DNA of 64,000 bases, from positions 62,001 through 126,000 of the forward strand of contig JANQBS010000002.1 of the NCBI GenBank assembly GCA_033085395.1, in the 5' to 3' direction. The notes beneath the pieces are model-generated. The model was not told the origin of the DNA. It did no database searches and saw only the letters and a list, made by a program, of their open reading frames with translations. This document shows, in pieces, positions 1 to 11,764 of this stretch. The stretch's first letter is position 1, and every line of letters starts with the position of its first letter. The translations under genes and the position numbers were made by a program. This stretch comes from Xanthoparmelia taractica (taxonomy: Eukaryota; Ascomycota; Lecanoromycetes; Lecanorales; Parmeliaceae).

Positions 1-215
1 GCGCTCACGGTGGCGTTTGAGTGATTAGTACGGCCTCGAGGAAGCTCGAGAGCTCGGTGGGATGGATGCTTGGAATATGGACTTCTGAGGACAGCTGTAA
101 ATTATGCATGCTTAAAGGAACAACACGACTGCAACCCACAGCGACACCTTGCCTTATCAGGTCTAATTTGTACTAGTAAAACATTGTGTTTTCAGAGTAC
201 CTGACCTTTGAGTGT

Positions 216-1020
216 TCACTCTGTCTTCGCACGATCCGCAAATCTCTTCTGGAAATATGATGTCTCCATCTTCTTACACGCCAACTCCCAGTCAGTGGTC
301 CACTTCCTATAGTACGGCTGGTACTCCAACAGGGCCCCTAACCATCTCCCAAAGACAATTCCAACCGCCCTTGACAAGCTACGGCCAAACGGTACCCACC
401 AAGGGACCGATAGATACGAACCTCCGGCGTCGAACATCTGCAACACGTCTCAGTCTACAAGTGCTACCACCGAAGAAGACAAGAAGGGCCCAAGAAGAAG
501 GGCGGTAGCAGTAAGCACACTCACACACAAGACCTGAATCAGGTCCATCTTCGCACCCCTCATGACTATCTCATCCTGATATCCATACCAATTTTGGAAA
601 AAGATCGTATCCAGCTTAAACACCTCTTCCGTCTCTCCTCCCGAGAGCAAAAACCTCGTTGTGGCTCCCCCATCTCCCTTCCCGGGCGGCGGCGGGTACA
701 ACCGATGGTTCGCCCACGGCTCCACCCTGATCTCGCCGTCCTCGGGCCCCAGCACGCGTTCGCGGCCCTCGACCTCAACGCATAGTCGGCCCTGGAGCAC
801 CGTCATGTACTCCTCCTGGTAGGGATGGAAATGCGCGGGCGGTTTCTGGGTGGAGAGGGAGATGAGTTGCGGGTGCTGGAGCTGGAAAGTCACTTCGAAG
901 GCGAAGGCGCGGTGCGGATGGGGGGTGAGGCGGGTCTTTATTGCGCCGTCGAAGCTGGGGCGTAGAGATAGGGTCAGAAGAGTAGGCGGGATGTATGGTA
1001 AGTCGGAAGGGGGTTGTTGG
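216..1020 (-). CDS. Cupin-fold (RmlC-like) protein, 5' end unresolved
   Basis: Two exons are supported: 525 to about 1020, then 216..437, separated by an 87-nt GTGAGT...CAG intron (438..524, phase 0). The first exon encodes a single cupin domain: the stretch reading AHFHPYQEEYMTVLQGRL supplies the His/His/Glu pattern of the first cupin motif, and NHRLYPPPP lies in the second. After the intron the protein continues through FDAGGSYLS and a hydrophobic segment with PWWVPFGR, as in a widespread ascomycete family of cupin proteins with a membrane-associated C-terminus. Substrate and reaction are unknown. The reading frame stays open upstream of 893 through PYIPPTLLTLSL, but I see no in-frame ATG, so the N-terminus may lie on a further small exon. 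It has no obvious functional partner next to it. Confidence 0.75.
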
Positions 1021-3319
1021 TTCCAGGGTGGGGGCCCGCGGGGAGGGGGGTCCGCGGGGTGGTGCTTGGGTGGGGGGGATGGTTTGAGATGCGGGACACT
1101 GATGCGAGAAAGAGCATATGGGAGGGGAAAGCCTTAGAACTTACGCGATTATGGGACAGGAAAGGTCTTGTGCAGGCGAGGTCGGGGACATTGTCCATGG
1201 AAAGAAGACAACGGTCTACCAAGATGGAAAGAGAGTGGATAGATCCATCAGGCATTCCATAGCCTTGACTGGGATTACTCTACCACTCGTGTCTAATCTC
1301 TCAGTTCCAAAAGCATAGCGCCCAGTTGTTGAAAGATACCTCTCCCTGATTCCAATCTTGTTCAATTGGGGCGGACCTAGGTCAGCTTCATGCCAGCAAG
1401 GGGGAAGTTGCCGTGTGCGGGGTAAGAAGTTATCGGGGCAAGAGAACCAGAGTAGTGAGGGTACTTTGTAGGGTTCTGTGATGCAAGAAACCGATTCTTC
1501 ATGTATTTCGTACAAAGTCATCTCCCTATTGGTTCTCATCATCGTATTTCAGCTCCTTCGACATTCTAGCGCACCAAATCCTGATCCTTTCGTGACGGCA
1601 GAATCGTCCTACTCACTGCCTTGCTGCTATAAGATTGATAACTCTGCCCACCATCCTGCGCTATGCAGCTTACTGCAGATACTTCGTATTACGTTATTAG
1701 AAACCCGCCCTGATCCTGCGCAGATCGACCCAATCATTCTGTGATAACGAAGGCATTCTTCTGGGGAGCTGATTCCTTCGTACTGTAGTTTATCACTCGG
1801 CGCCTTTTTCAGGGCCGCAGCATGCAAGAGAGTGGATAAGCAAGCCCCCGCCACTATCTCTTCACGCTCGAATTAGAACGCACTTATGCGTGGTACTCTA
1901 GTCTGCTCCGTGATGGCGCGTAGAAGGAAGTAGGTTCGGCCTCGTTTCATGAAGGATTGAAGAGGAGTGTCACTTGCATAAGTTACGTATTGAATTAGAA
2001 GTAGTCCTTCGGAGGACGGACGGAAGGGACAAAGGTCAATCCGTCCTTCCTCCCGCACCTAGGGTTATCCGTATACCAGACTCAAACACTTGACAGAGCA
2101 CACCGAGTCCATGAAGATAGCGATGCACCGCACTGTGGCTTCGTGATCTTCTCCGGGGTTTCTTGTTTATTACCATAGGTTTCTATGTATCAACAACAAG
2201 TTGGTATGGTATCGAGCGAGCAGCCATGTACAGAATCTCACGTGGAGGGTTTTCTCGCAGGGTCCTACCTTCCAGCCAGCTTTTTGTACAATCGCAGAGA
2301 TCAACTTAATCCAGCTCTAGGAATGGATCTTGCCTTGACCGAGATTGCGTACACTACAGTTGGAATTTTCCAGGCTTTCAGGGCCATCGAAAACAGAGAC
2401 CACTGACAGTGGGAATGGCGTGGAAAGTTTCACTTTCATAAGCGTAATGGTGGTAAGGATGTCTCTTCAAGATATCAATATATTTCGGCACGACTCTTGT
2501 AGCTCATCAGCTCAAGCCACTGGCTTGTTCTAGTCTTGGTCCAGTAATGGGACATTCACTCCTGCCTTTTTCCTTATACAGGAAAGAGATTTCGAAGACT
2601 GTTTATACATAGACGTTTCTCACAAAGATATGTTTTACGCTCAGTGATTGATTGACTGTAAGCGAAAAGGGGTCCATAAAGACATAAATCACCACTTTCA
2701 TACGCCTTGAGTGCACAAAACCAAGCAGCTAGCAAATGACCATTGTGGGGAGCAAGGATGACGCGTGGTAAGTCGATCGTAGCTCATGTCGATCGATCGC
2801 CTCACTGCTGATAGTGAGTAGGGATACACGCTCTTGGATGCAGCAACTGGGGTGGGGCGTGGACATTCCCGGCTCCCTATTAGATCTAGCGGGTGCTGGA
2901 CAGACAGTCTCTGGCGGACAACTTCGAAAGGTCTTATGAAATATCTATAATTAGTAGAGGAATCAATGCTCAAGGGCAGGCGCTGTAGTGCGGTTGAATC
3001 ACAAGTTCAAGGAGGAAGTAGAAGATGAAAGCATCATATGGTAAGCAGCCTCGAGCGCATCTGTGCAATGGGCCCGATTTAGTTGTTTGTAAGGTTTGAG
3101 TCGGTCTTATGAAAGGAGAAGCGCAGCTCATACTCTTGACATTCGCATCGATCCAGTTTCATATACATTGCCAATGACAGCTTCGTTGCTATGCTCACAC
3201 TGCGCCGACCATTAGCTCACGAGAGCGTATGATGGCTATCATCCTGGCAGCACGCGACCCTACCTCCCAACCTCCGCAGCGCCACACCCCCCACGCCCCG
3301 CGCCCCGAAACCCTCGCTC
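1021..3319. other. Gene-poor stretch between the cupin gene and the next gene
   Basis: About 2.3 kb with only short overlapping open frames in several phases and no recognisable domain. It probably holds the 5' end and promoter of the cupin gene at its left and the 3' flank of the next gene at its right. The GATCGATC-type runs near 2775-2805 form small palindromes of no obvious function. Confidence 0.4.
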
Positions 3320-3871
3320 TCACATCTGCCTCTTCAACAACCCCGCCAGGTCCTCCCTCCTCTCCCTCCACCCGGCTATCCTATCCTGCCCGTCCCGAAT
3401 CTGCGCTTCCAGAACCGCCTTATGCCACTCGTTCAAACTCTCAAACGTAGCCGCCCTGCTCAACTTCAGCAGCCTGATCCGATAATCCGCCAGCGCCCAC
3501 TGCAACTCCATCTCCCGCTCCATCCCCTGGGGACTCGCGAACAGGCACACAATCTGCCCGTAGATCTCGAAGCAGTAGAGGAGGTGCGCGAGGTTTTCAA
3601 AGTCCGGGGGCGTGGCGTCTTGGCGGTCGACGTCCAGCCAGACCAGGCCGGCGGCGTGGATCGTGCCGCGGAATATCTTGGTGATGTAGACTGGGTCGAT
3701 GTTGGGGAAGCGGGCGCGGATGAGGGGGAGGGTGGAGCTGTAGTCTGTGGTGCGGAATGAGGATCGAGAGTCCTCGGGTGAAGAGACGTCGATGGAATCG
3801 GGGTCGACGAATGGGGTTCCGCTGTGGTTGATGGAATCGGACAAACGGGGCATTGGGGGGTAGGAAGACAT
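3320..3871 (-). CDS. Hypothetical fungal protein, 183 aa
   Basis: Uninterrupted frame from ATG at 3871 to a stop at 3320. I do not recognise a named domain. The first 50 residues are Ser/Pro/Asp-rich and probably disordered. The rest is helical in character, with evenly spaced hydrophobics and many charges (around LAHLLYCFEIYGQIVCLF and ALADYRIRLLKLSRA), ending in an Arg-rich helix. There is no signal peptide and no clear membrane span. Codon use is GC-rich at third positions, like neighbouring real genes and unlike the surrounding shadows, which is the main reason for calling it. The opposite strand carries overlapping open frames that I take to be shadows. Function unknown. Confidence 0.6.
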   Translation of the reverse strand: MSSYPPMPRLSDSINHSGTPFVDPDSIDVSSPEDSRSSFRTTDYSSTLPLIRARFPNIDPVYITKIFRGTIHAAGLVWLDVDRQDATPPDFENLAHLLYCFEIYGQIVCLFASPQGMEREMELQWALADYRIRLLKLSRAATFESLNEWHKAVLEAQIRDGQDRIAGWRERREDLAGLLKRQM

Positions 3872-4992
3872 GGGGAGGATGGGTTTTGCTAGTCGCTTCG
3901 GAGGAACACCTGCAGGTTATTGTACAATGAAATGGGGTGGGATAAGGAGATGTTGTACTTCTAGAGGGGTACTCCATACATGCGGAGATGACATAATGAC
4001 GCACTACCATTCACCAATTAAGCCAATGGCTGGTCTAGATGGTTTCAAAAGTCTAAAACTCTTGTACACGTCTAGGGCCAGCCCTAGGTATACTCATTCC
4101 TCACGTCAAGGATGAATTTTATCTCGTAGGCTTATTATTTCGAGTATTGTCATACCATGAATGATCAGATATATAACAGCATTTACTTTCAAATTCTCTA
4201 TCCTATGGTATTGAAGAAGGCTCCGTTTCGGTATTGCTTGCAAATCATCAACAAACCGTGCCCGATTCCACAACGGACGAGCAGCCTTCCCATTTCTCCT
4301 TCATCATCGACCACCTTAAAACCTTGTCTGTTAGTCGGAAGACCCTTATGTCTGGTTAATCTGGTGGATGGACAGTCCGATGGGTCGGGCTTATAGCCAC
4401 TCGAGTACGGAAGATGGGCAGGCTGGCTTGACTGAATGTATCGAGAAGCTTCCTGATATGGTCCGCTCAATGAATCGCAAGGACAGCATCCTGGAAAGCT
4501 CCGTGGTGAACAAGGACATAACAGTGGCACTGTAAATGGATGTTCAGGACAAGAGTAAGAGTATAGGTTCCTCGTTGATAATGCAGGCATCCTCTTCTCC
4601 AGGGTCTCAGACAAGCCGAGCACAATGATGAAGAGGAGGTTCGCATCAACCAGTGGCAGTGTAAGGCCGGTGACACAGTGCCAGGAAGCATGAGCGAGCT
4701 CAGAGGCAACCCGACGATTAAATAAAAATTGATTTAATCAATAAAAGGCCCGTAGACCAATTTCAGAGATTAAACTGAAAAGAACAGATACTACACTTGA
4801 TCTAAGCCAGATTGGCAAAGAGAGCTGGGGAAAGAATTTGGGTCTGGGTTTCGGAGCAAATTTATACCCCTCGTCCCACTAGTGCGATGCTAATTGTGTA
4901 CTCTTGCTATCCGGCGCTCGCAAAATTTGGTGGCATGGTCAACTGAATTTCGAATGAAGAGCGGTCATAAGTGCTGTTGTAGAGCCCACAGT
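3872..4992. other. Divergent intergenic region
   Basis: About 1.1 kb between the minus-strand gene ending upstream and Rrp7 on the plus strand, so it should hold two promoters. I see no coding signal. Open frames on both strands near 4200-4700 lack the composition of real exons. Confidence 0.4.
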
Positions 4993-6049
4993 ATGTCTTC
5001 CTCAACTAAAATACCACTGCAAGTAGCAGGTTACACCGTATTTCTCCTGTCCCTCCCACCATTGCCCTCCTTCCCCCAAGCCGCAACCCACTACCTTTAC
5101 CTGGCACCGCATCAGCCAAAGATCCCCACGCCCACTGCCTCGCGATCATTGTTCCTAGTCAACATACCATTCGACTCCACGGGGGTCCATATCAAGCATC
5201 TCTTCTCAACCCAGATAGGACTACCTGCCGGAAGGATCGAAGATGTACAGTTCGAAAGGCAGAGGAGAAAACACAGTGGCATGGATGAAGCATCCGGCCT
5301 CGAATCGTCTCACCACAAGAAAAGCAAGAAGAGAAAACGTGGAAAGTTTCGAGGGACCTTAGAAGACATGGAAGGTGCAGCACTGCCGCCTGTTTGGGAT
5401 CGCGACCTGCAGACCAACGGTCTCACAGCCGTTGTTCTCTTTGTCGATCGAGCGAGCATGGACGCAGCCTTCAAAGCAGTCAAGTCGATGCGGAAAGAGC
5501 GGAGGGAACCCGTTTGGGGCGAAGGGGTGGAAGGCAAAGTTCCAGCCTTGGGATCTGCGAGTTCGTCCCTCATCACTTGCGATCTGCTAACAAACTCTAT
5601 GCTGATACAGTCATAGGATACCTCAACCACCATAACCTCACCTACCCTGACAAATCTCAACTGCTCGAGTCCGTCAACAACTACATGACGGCTTTCGCCA
5701 GCAAAGAAGCCTCCGAAGCCCGAGCGCTGGCCAGGCAAAGACAAGAGCCTGATGCCGACGGCTTCATTACCGTTACACGGGGGGGCAGGACGAACCCGGC
5801 GCGACAAGAAGCTGCTAAGGAGCAGGCTGAGAAGCAGAAGGAGAAACAGAGGGGTTTGGAGGACTTCTATAGGTTCCAGTCGAGGGAGAAGAGGAAGCAG
5901 AGGGCAAATGAACTAGTGAAGAAGTTTGAGGAGGATAAGGAGAAGATTAGGAAGATGAGAGAAAGGAGGGGAGGTTTCAGGGTAGGTTCTTACGACAGCT
6001 CATTTCGACTCTCTCGTCATATGCTGATGATGGTGTATAGCCCGAATAA
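4993..6049 (+). CDS. rrp7: Ribosomal RNA-processing protein 7 (Rrp7)
   Basis: Model: 4993..5560, 5617..5981, 6041..6049 (313 aa). Rrp7 is a nucleolar factor of the UTP-C complex needed for 18S rRNA maturation and small-subunit assembly. The N-terminus (SSSTKIPLQVAGYTVFLLSL, then ATHYLYLAPHQPKIPT) and the RRM-like start ARSLFLVNIPFDSTG are family hallmarks; a basic KKSKKRKRGK stretch follows. The C-terminal Rrp7 domain carries DADGFITVTRGGR and a charged helix ending GGFRPE. I chose ATG 4993 because homology begins there; an upstream in-frame ATG gives only a non-conserved leader. Intron 1 (56 nt) uses a weak GTTCGT donor but has a good CTGCTAAC branch site, and restores the conserved GSARYL reading. 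Intron 2 (59 nt) leaves a terminal coding exon of just 9 nt (Pro-Glu-stop). Confidence 0.92.
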
Positions 6050-9000
6050 GCGTTGTCCAACACACCCCATTTCGCGCATCGCTGTCGAACCAGTCTACAG
6101 GACTGCTAGCCTACCCAGAGATCGGGAACAACCAACCAACCACACTGGACGATAAAATTGAATATGATTCCGCTGCAGCGAGTTCCTACCATGTGAGTCC
6201 TTGACTACGAGTGGATCCGTAAAGACTTCTCCCTCCGTCCACCATGCACACGACATGATGAGTCCTGCTGGGGCCATAGGAATGCCTTGAAATGCCAATA
6301 GCATTTGGCGCAATATGTCTACAATACCAGCTTCATATATCTTCTCAAATCTCTGACATCTGTGCTCAGCTTGCATGCCGTTTTGATACTCTATCACCCA
6401 ATCACTTATTGAGCACAATTCACTGAATCGAGATCTTCTAGTACTGAGCTAATCATTGCGACTAGTATAAACTTCAAATGGCTAGGTGCTTAATGCACTT
6501 CGGATATGGGAGGGCGATACATGCAATCAATCTAGTCTTTGTTTGCGAATTTCCTGACGCCAGATAAAGCCCCATATTCTTAAGCATTTCGCAGCATGAC
6601 CAGCAAGCAGCGATCGCAAACCCGGGGGCAGTGCCAGCGGCGCCTTTCGCAATGATCGGACGGTAGATCTCAAGGCAGTCTGCCAGGAGGACTGGAGCGA
6701 CCGAGGTAGCTAAGGTCATATCGTCGAAAACACCAAACTTAACCTACGTTGTGCAATGTTATCTGCTTGGAATGCTCAAGTCAAGACACTGCACGGTCAT
6801 GAAGAACATCCGCCTTGCTCTGCGAACTTGGAACGCCGTTGTCCGCCAAACTCGGTTGCCTTGCTGAAACGTGCTGCACCTGAGGTGTAGCACACTTCCT
6901 TTGACCATGACACCCTCCCAATTCCAACATATACTTTTTCAAGCTGCGACGAAGAATAGAAACATCATGCAACAGTCGCTCAACTACCGGTACGCTTCAT
7001 TGAGTTGGATAAATTTCAGGCAGCGTTGGCTCTCAAAATGGCAGACGGGCAGATTCGAATGACATTGGAGGGACGTCGCTCCGGATCTTGAGCCCTGCGC
7101 CCAGCTACACCGTTGCACATGTGACTGTGGCCGTCTGCTATATGGTCTGCCGAACATATGCCGTTCGCGGTTGGTATGGTTGGGCTTGACCATATTCATA
7201 AACTCCCAGCGATCCTCCGGTCATTGATCCATTCGTCTTAGGCTGTCTTGCTCAAACCACTGTCTCTCGCTCTCTCATTGCGTGCCTGCTGTGCATATAT
7301 ACGTCAATGTATGACTTTCATTCCGTCCTTTCGCCCAGAGCCTTCTTTATTTGCGCTTCGTATAGACAGACAAGCATATTAGTGTAATCGATTTGGCTTC
7401 GTTTGTATATATTCGTGTTCATTTAGTGGATCCTTGTCTACGAAAGAAGAAGAGAAGTAGTGGTCTCGTACCCACCTTAGCATAAACCTTGACATTCGTT
7501 TCGTTTCGTTTCATTTCATTCAACTCCAGTCCTGCTTCCCACCTTCGTTCCTGTGTAGCATATATTTCTATTCACCTCTACATATTTCGATCATCGCCGA
7601 CGGAGAGCATTTGGCGAATATCAGATACAGCAGACAGATGGGTAGACAGATGGGTATCTCCAAAGGAGCCAAGCTGGTTGAAGATACGAGCCGCGTCCGA
7701 ATGAATACACAGGTGGTTGGAGAGGAGGAAGGGGTCGAAAGATGCGGGACAAGTGTTTTGAGTGGGTAGGTGGCGAAGTTCTGTGTAGCTAGCTGGTTTG
7801 ATGCGTTACGAGTAGGGCACGGTTGGGCATGGCATGTCTACGATATACGCTGTAGATGGTAGGGGCGCATTGTGCGTGTAGGCATTTCGTCAAAGTCAAA
7901 TTCCAAGAGCGTTGTTTGATCACTTGGAGGCAGTGCACACGTATAGTTCTGCACGAGGGCTTTGTGTAACGCAGATTTGAACACTGTCGGCCGGGAAGCT
8001 CTGAACAAGACTAATTTATCGATTGATTGATTGATTGATTGCCTGCCTTGGTGTATGTGTGAGGTCAGTTGCTGGAGTTGGCAAACCGCAGAAACATGCA
8101 AATACCGTGCCCCCAGCTTTTACGATAACGGAGACGGATGAGGACGACGAGGAAAGGATGGCAAGGACAAGGTCGCGTTTTGGAATACCTGGTGGTAAAT
8201 CACATGGTACGTGGTTATGGTGCGTGCTGGGAGTCACGTTGTGAGGTCCGGAAGTTGGATAGCCAGTGGATAGTGGAAGGGGGATATCTGGTTGATAGTG
8301 GAAGGGGAGAGATGACGGTTTCCTGTTTTGAAGCAAACTGACTGGTCGGGAAGGGAATGCAAGGATTTTGCCAGTAGATAGATGGATGGGATTGTGCCGG
8401 TACGGAAGCTTCCTCCGTGTTTTGCAGCGATTGCTGTGAAAGACGAGATGGAGCTGGTGGACAATGAAATAAGGCATGGCGGACTTGATTGCAAGCTCGT
8501 GTCGTCTTTCCGGAGGTTTTCATGGGTCATGACTTGCCAAAGCAAGCAAAAACTAGGATCGGATCGCTTCTAGGTCGATGTCTCTCGTCTACTCTCGCGG
8601 TAGCAACAAGCTTGTAGATACCGAATGTTTCCAGCGGCCTGTCATCGTGGGGCCGGAAGAGGACAGAGACGGAGAGTCAGGGGCATCTGACGCTGAGGCA
8701 AGCTGTACCCCCACTCGTACGGTCTTTATAAAAACGAATATGGACATGTGAGTATGCTTGAGGACCACGTGCCCTTCGCGGCGGCATCGTTGCCTGCGTT
8801 CCAGTAAGAAAATTCGCCAGAGAGAGGCGGCTTCGAAAGAAGTCGGGAACGCGTTTGGGAACTTGTGAAGAGAAAAGTAGCATGGACCGGAGATCGGAGA
8901 TCTGGGTCGAAGCATCGCTAAACCGACTGACCAAAGGCGGCTGCCTGGGTGGAGTTGGTCCCGATTGGCCAAGAATCTAAGGGCTGTAGGAGGTTCGTCG

Positions 9001-9349
9001 AAGGTGGTTGGGATTCTAAATATCTTGACGGTTTGCGGACCCGGGATGGGGAGCTATACCAATGCTCGAAATGCCTATGGATGAAGCGCTACGGCCGTAC
9101 CGGCGCAGGGAAATGAAAGGGCTTTAGCAGGAGAAGCTGGCACCTAGATGAGACGATAACACAAACAAATCTAGTACGAAAACCACAAGTCAGATCATAC
9201 AAAAGGCCACCGTCTCTCCTCTCATCCAAAGTCTTACATTCAGAAAGATACACTCAAGTGGGCGCTCGAGAATCAGCTCTTTGACAGAAAGACGCATCAA
9301 CTGAAATTGCAACGGACCTTTCCTGAACTCCTGACAGGACACTCCCATC
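6050..9349. other. 3.3-kb gene-poor region
   Basis: No convincing protein-coding exon on either strand: the open frames are short, mutually overlapping and without domains. A GATT microsatellite lies at about 8021-8041, and a short direct repeat (GGATAGTGGAAGGGG-like) near 8267-8310. The last few hundred bases must contain the promoter of the gene starting at 9350. Non-coding transcription is possible but cannot be judged from sequence. Confidence 0.4.
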
Positions 9350-9955
9350 ATGGATGCTGTGTTGAAAATGAAAAACCTCCGCCTGTACGTAGCCCTCTAC
9401 GCTCTCAATGGAGCTCTCCGCGACAACGGCCCCGATGGTCCGCAAGAATACTACTGGACCTTCACCGTCGCTCCGGAGAACGCATCCAAAGAACAAGAAT
9501 GCATACGATACCGCATCAGGAAAGTTGAAGGTTTCGAGAAACTAGACCCAGGAAAAGTGGAATTCGTGAAAATTGTGTGGAAGAACGACAAATCTCTGGT
9601 GCCTTTTGGCCGTCACGACGACATTGTAGCGCGAGTGCTGATCGCAGAGGTTGGCGACGCCAAAGGGATGGAAGAGCATATACAGGATGCCTGGCCTGAG
9701 AAAACGATCCACGTGAAGACGACTGGCGTGATTCGAACGTCACAAGGTTGGGCCCAAAGAGTCCTGGAGGGATTGGATGGTCTCTCACCTGGTTCACTGT
9801 CAGGAATGAGGTATATGCTTTCCTCCAAGTTGGCGGACTGGAAGACGATCGAGAGCTGTTGCACGATTTTTGCGAAGAACGTGGCGGTGGGAAGCGCAAG
9901 CCTTGACACTGTACCCACTTTCGACATGCTGAAGAATAAAGAGGTCACTCAGTAG
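9350..9955 (+). CDS. DUF6914-like protein, 201 aa
   Basis: Single exon. The start LRLYVALYALNG and the end TVPTFDMLKNKEVTQ match, position for position in type, the start LHLALYARP and end IATFDMLTGEEVVP of the gene at 10820-11368 on the other strand. Both share the layout of the fungal DUF6914 family: an N-terminal strand, a central helical core with a WAQ/WVQ-containing helix, and a closing TFDM motif. The middle is strongly diverged between the two copies, so they are old paralogues or this copy evolves fast. No signal peptide or membrane segment. Function of the family is unknown. ATG 9350 is the first of two near in-frame ATGs (the other is six codons on). Confidence 0.75.
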   Translation: MDAVLKMKNLRLYVALYALNGALRDNGPDGPQEYYWTFTVAPENASKEQECIRYRIRKVEGFEKLDPGKVEFVKIVWKNDKSLVPFGRHDDIVARVLIAEVGDAKGMEEHIQDAWPEKTIHVKTTGVIRTSQGWAQRVLEGLDGLSPGSLSGMRYMLSSKLADWKTIESCCTIFAKNVAVGSASLDTVPTFDMLKNKEVTQ

Positions 9956-10819
9956 ATTTGCATCGTTGTGGATAGGTGTCCGATCTTTTCAGTGGTAGTT
10001 CTGAAGAGCGTTGGTTAGGATCTGCCGCTTTTTACAAGTACGATAGGAAAGGCATCTCGAAACTCTGGTCAATCAGTGCATTTGAAAGACCACTCAGTGT
10101 ATATGTAGCCGCATCAACTGCTTGAGTAACACTGGTCACGGCCAAGTGCTTTAATACGTGGCCTTAAAAGTCGGAGAGGAATCAGTGCAGTTGGCCGGCT
10201 GGAACAGCCCACCGCGGTTTTGTGAAATGATTGCAGCATTCTCAGCAACACAGGGTCTGCGCTAGTCATAGCAGCCAAATGGTCATTGCATTTCAGTACC
10301 ATCAATTAAGCTCATCCTGTATGGAAGTTTAGAATAATAACATGAGCCAAGTAACGGTTTGGACGTGCGAAGACAATGAATGAATGAATGGGGTACGAAG
10401 TGCAGAGAAAGGTCACTGGCACCACCTCATTGATTTAGGCGATTGGTGTTTCTGCAGACACGCCATTAGCTGCAGCGCCCGGTTGTCGCTCGTGCCGAGG
10501 TTGTTTTTCGTTTTGACTGTTCTGAATTGTGGAGGTCAAAGCTTGCAGTTTTCGAAACAGACGAGTCGAAAACATCTTTCATACAGTTTCTGGTATCTCA
10601 GCTACCTTCGACATTCACAGACTTAGCATTGACAACCAGCAGATGTATAGATAGAGATATACATGTGACATCATCTCCTACCTCCAGGATCCAATGCTAA
10701 ATTGCGCCTATGTCCAACGTGCCTCTGTAGATACCTCATTGTCCGTCATATCATCATTCGTAAACATTCAGTCATTTCCGCCTTATCGTACCATTCATGA
10801 CTTTTGAGGCCTTTTACAG
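9956..10819. other. Convergent 3' region between DUF6914-like paralogues
   Basis: About 860 bp between two convergent stop codons. It should hold both 3' UTRs. No coding signal was seen. Confidence 0.4.
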
Positions 10820-11368
10820 TCAAGGGACAACCTCCTCACCCGTCAGCATATCGAACGTAGCTATATCCTCCTGACGCCCTCCTTTCCACCCCACTTCCCA
10901 CCGCTTCTCCTGCTTTTTCCTCCTCATATATCTAAGCGCCTCCTCTCTTATGCCATCCCAGGTGAATCCATTGTTTGAGACAGCATCAGCGCGTCGAAGA
11001 GCTAAGATGGCAAGCTGAACCCACTTCACGCACTCGAAACCCTGGCCTTGTCCACTGGGATCGTCGACTTGATGGATTGGGACCTCACGCAAGACTTGAT
11101 TGACGCGTCCAAGAGGCACGAGTATCTTCTCGATAGCGATACAAGCGAGAAGACGTGGCTCCAGAGAGATGTCAGGAATGTCGATAGTCTCATACAGCCA
11201 GGGCTGGGAAATGATGTCGTCTGCCTTTTGGAGTTTGTTGTGGACGTGGAACTTGAGGGCGGCAGGGGTATTTAACGGTTTCGGTCGAATGAGGAGAGCG
11301 TAGTGGTAAGTGTCTGGATGCTTAGGACGGGCGTAGAGCGCAAGGTGTAGGCGTGGTTTGTTACGCAT
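10820..11368 (-). CDS. DUF6914 family protein, 182 aa
   Basis: Single exon from ATG 11368. It fits DUF6914 well: LHLALYARP, then a YHYALLIRPK segment, LLACIAIEKILVPLGRVNQVL, FECVKWVQLAILAL (the conserved C..W motif), ALRYMRRKKQEKRW, and the terminal ATFDMLTGEE. These proteins are cytosolic, restricted to fungi and expanded in many species; their role is not known. It converges with a diverged paralogue at 9350-9955, an inverted-duplication arrangement. The antisense strand contains open frames that I regard as shadows. Confidence 0.82.
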   Translation of the reverse strand: MRNKPRLHLALYARPKHPDTYHYALLIRPKPLNTPAALKFHVHNKLQKADDIISQPWLYETIDIPDISLEPRLLACIAIEKILVPLGRVNQVLREVPIHQVDDPSGQGQGFECVKWVQLAILALRRADAVSNNGFTWDGIREEALRYMRRKKQEKRWEVGWKGGRQEDIATFDMLTGEEVVP

Positions 11369-11764
11369 GATGTTGGTTGGAGATGGTCGGTATGCATGAT
11401 GAAAGGAGGATGCAGGGGAAAGTAAGGATGAACCTTCGAGCCCCGCTTTTAATTTTCCTTATCTTTTCCTCAATACTGGGCTCGTCTAATTTCATGTTAA
11501 ATAAATGCGCTATTCTTTGCCGCTGTCATTAGGTTCGTGAAGATCGAACAAACTCGTGGCTTTGCGCGCGGGTTTCAAGGTCCTGAAACAAAGGTGTCGT
11601 GTGCTCTCCGAGCACCGCTTCCTTCCTTTCATCGGTCACCACGTGGAGGCTTCCCCAGTTCAAAAGTATATTATAGTACCCGGCTTATCGCGTTCCTACA
11701 GGACTCATAACCGATGCCAATAGCTTCTGTAAAAAGAGACGTATCCTCATGTCGTCATAATTTC
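11369..11764. other. Intergenic region
   Basis: About 400 bp upstream of the DUF6914 gene and downstream of the membrane protein gene. It should contain the DUF6914 promoter. Nothing else was recognised. Confidence 0.4.
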
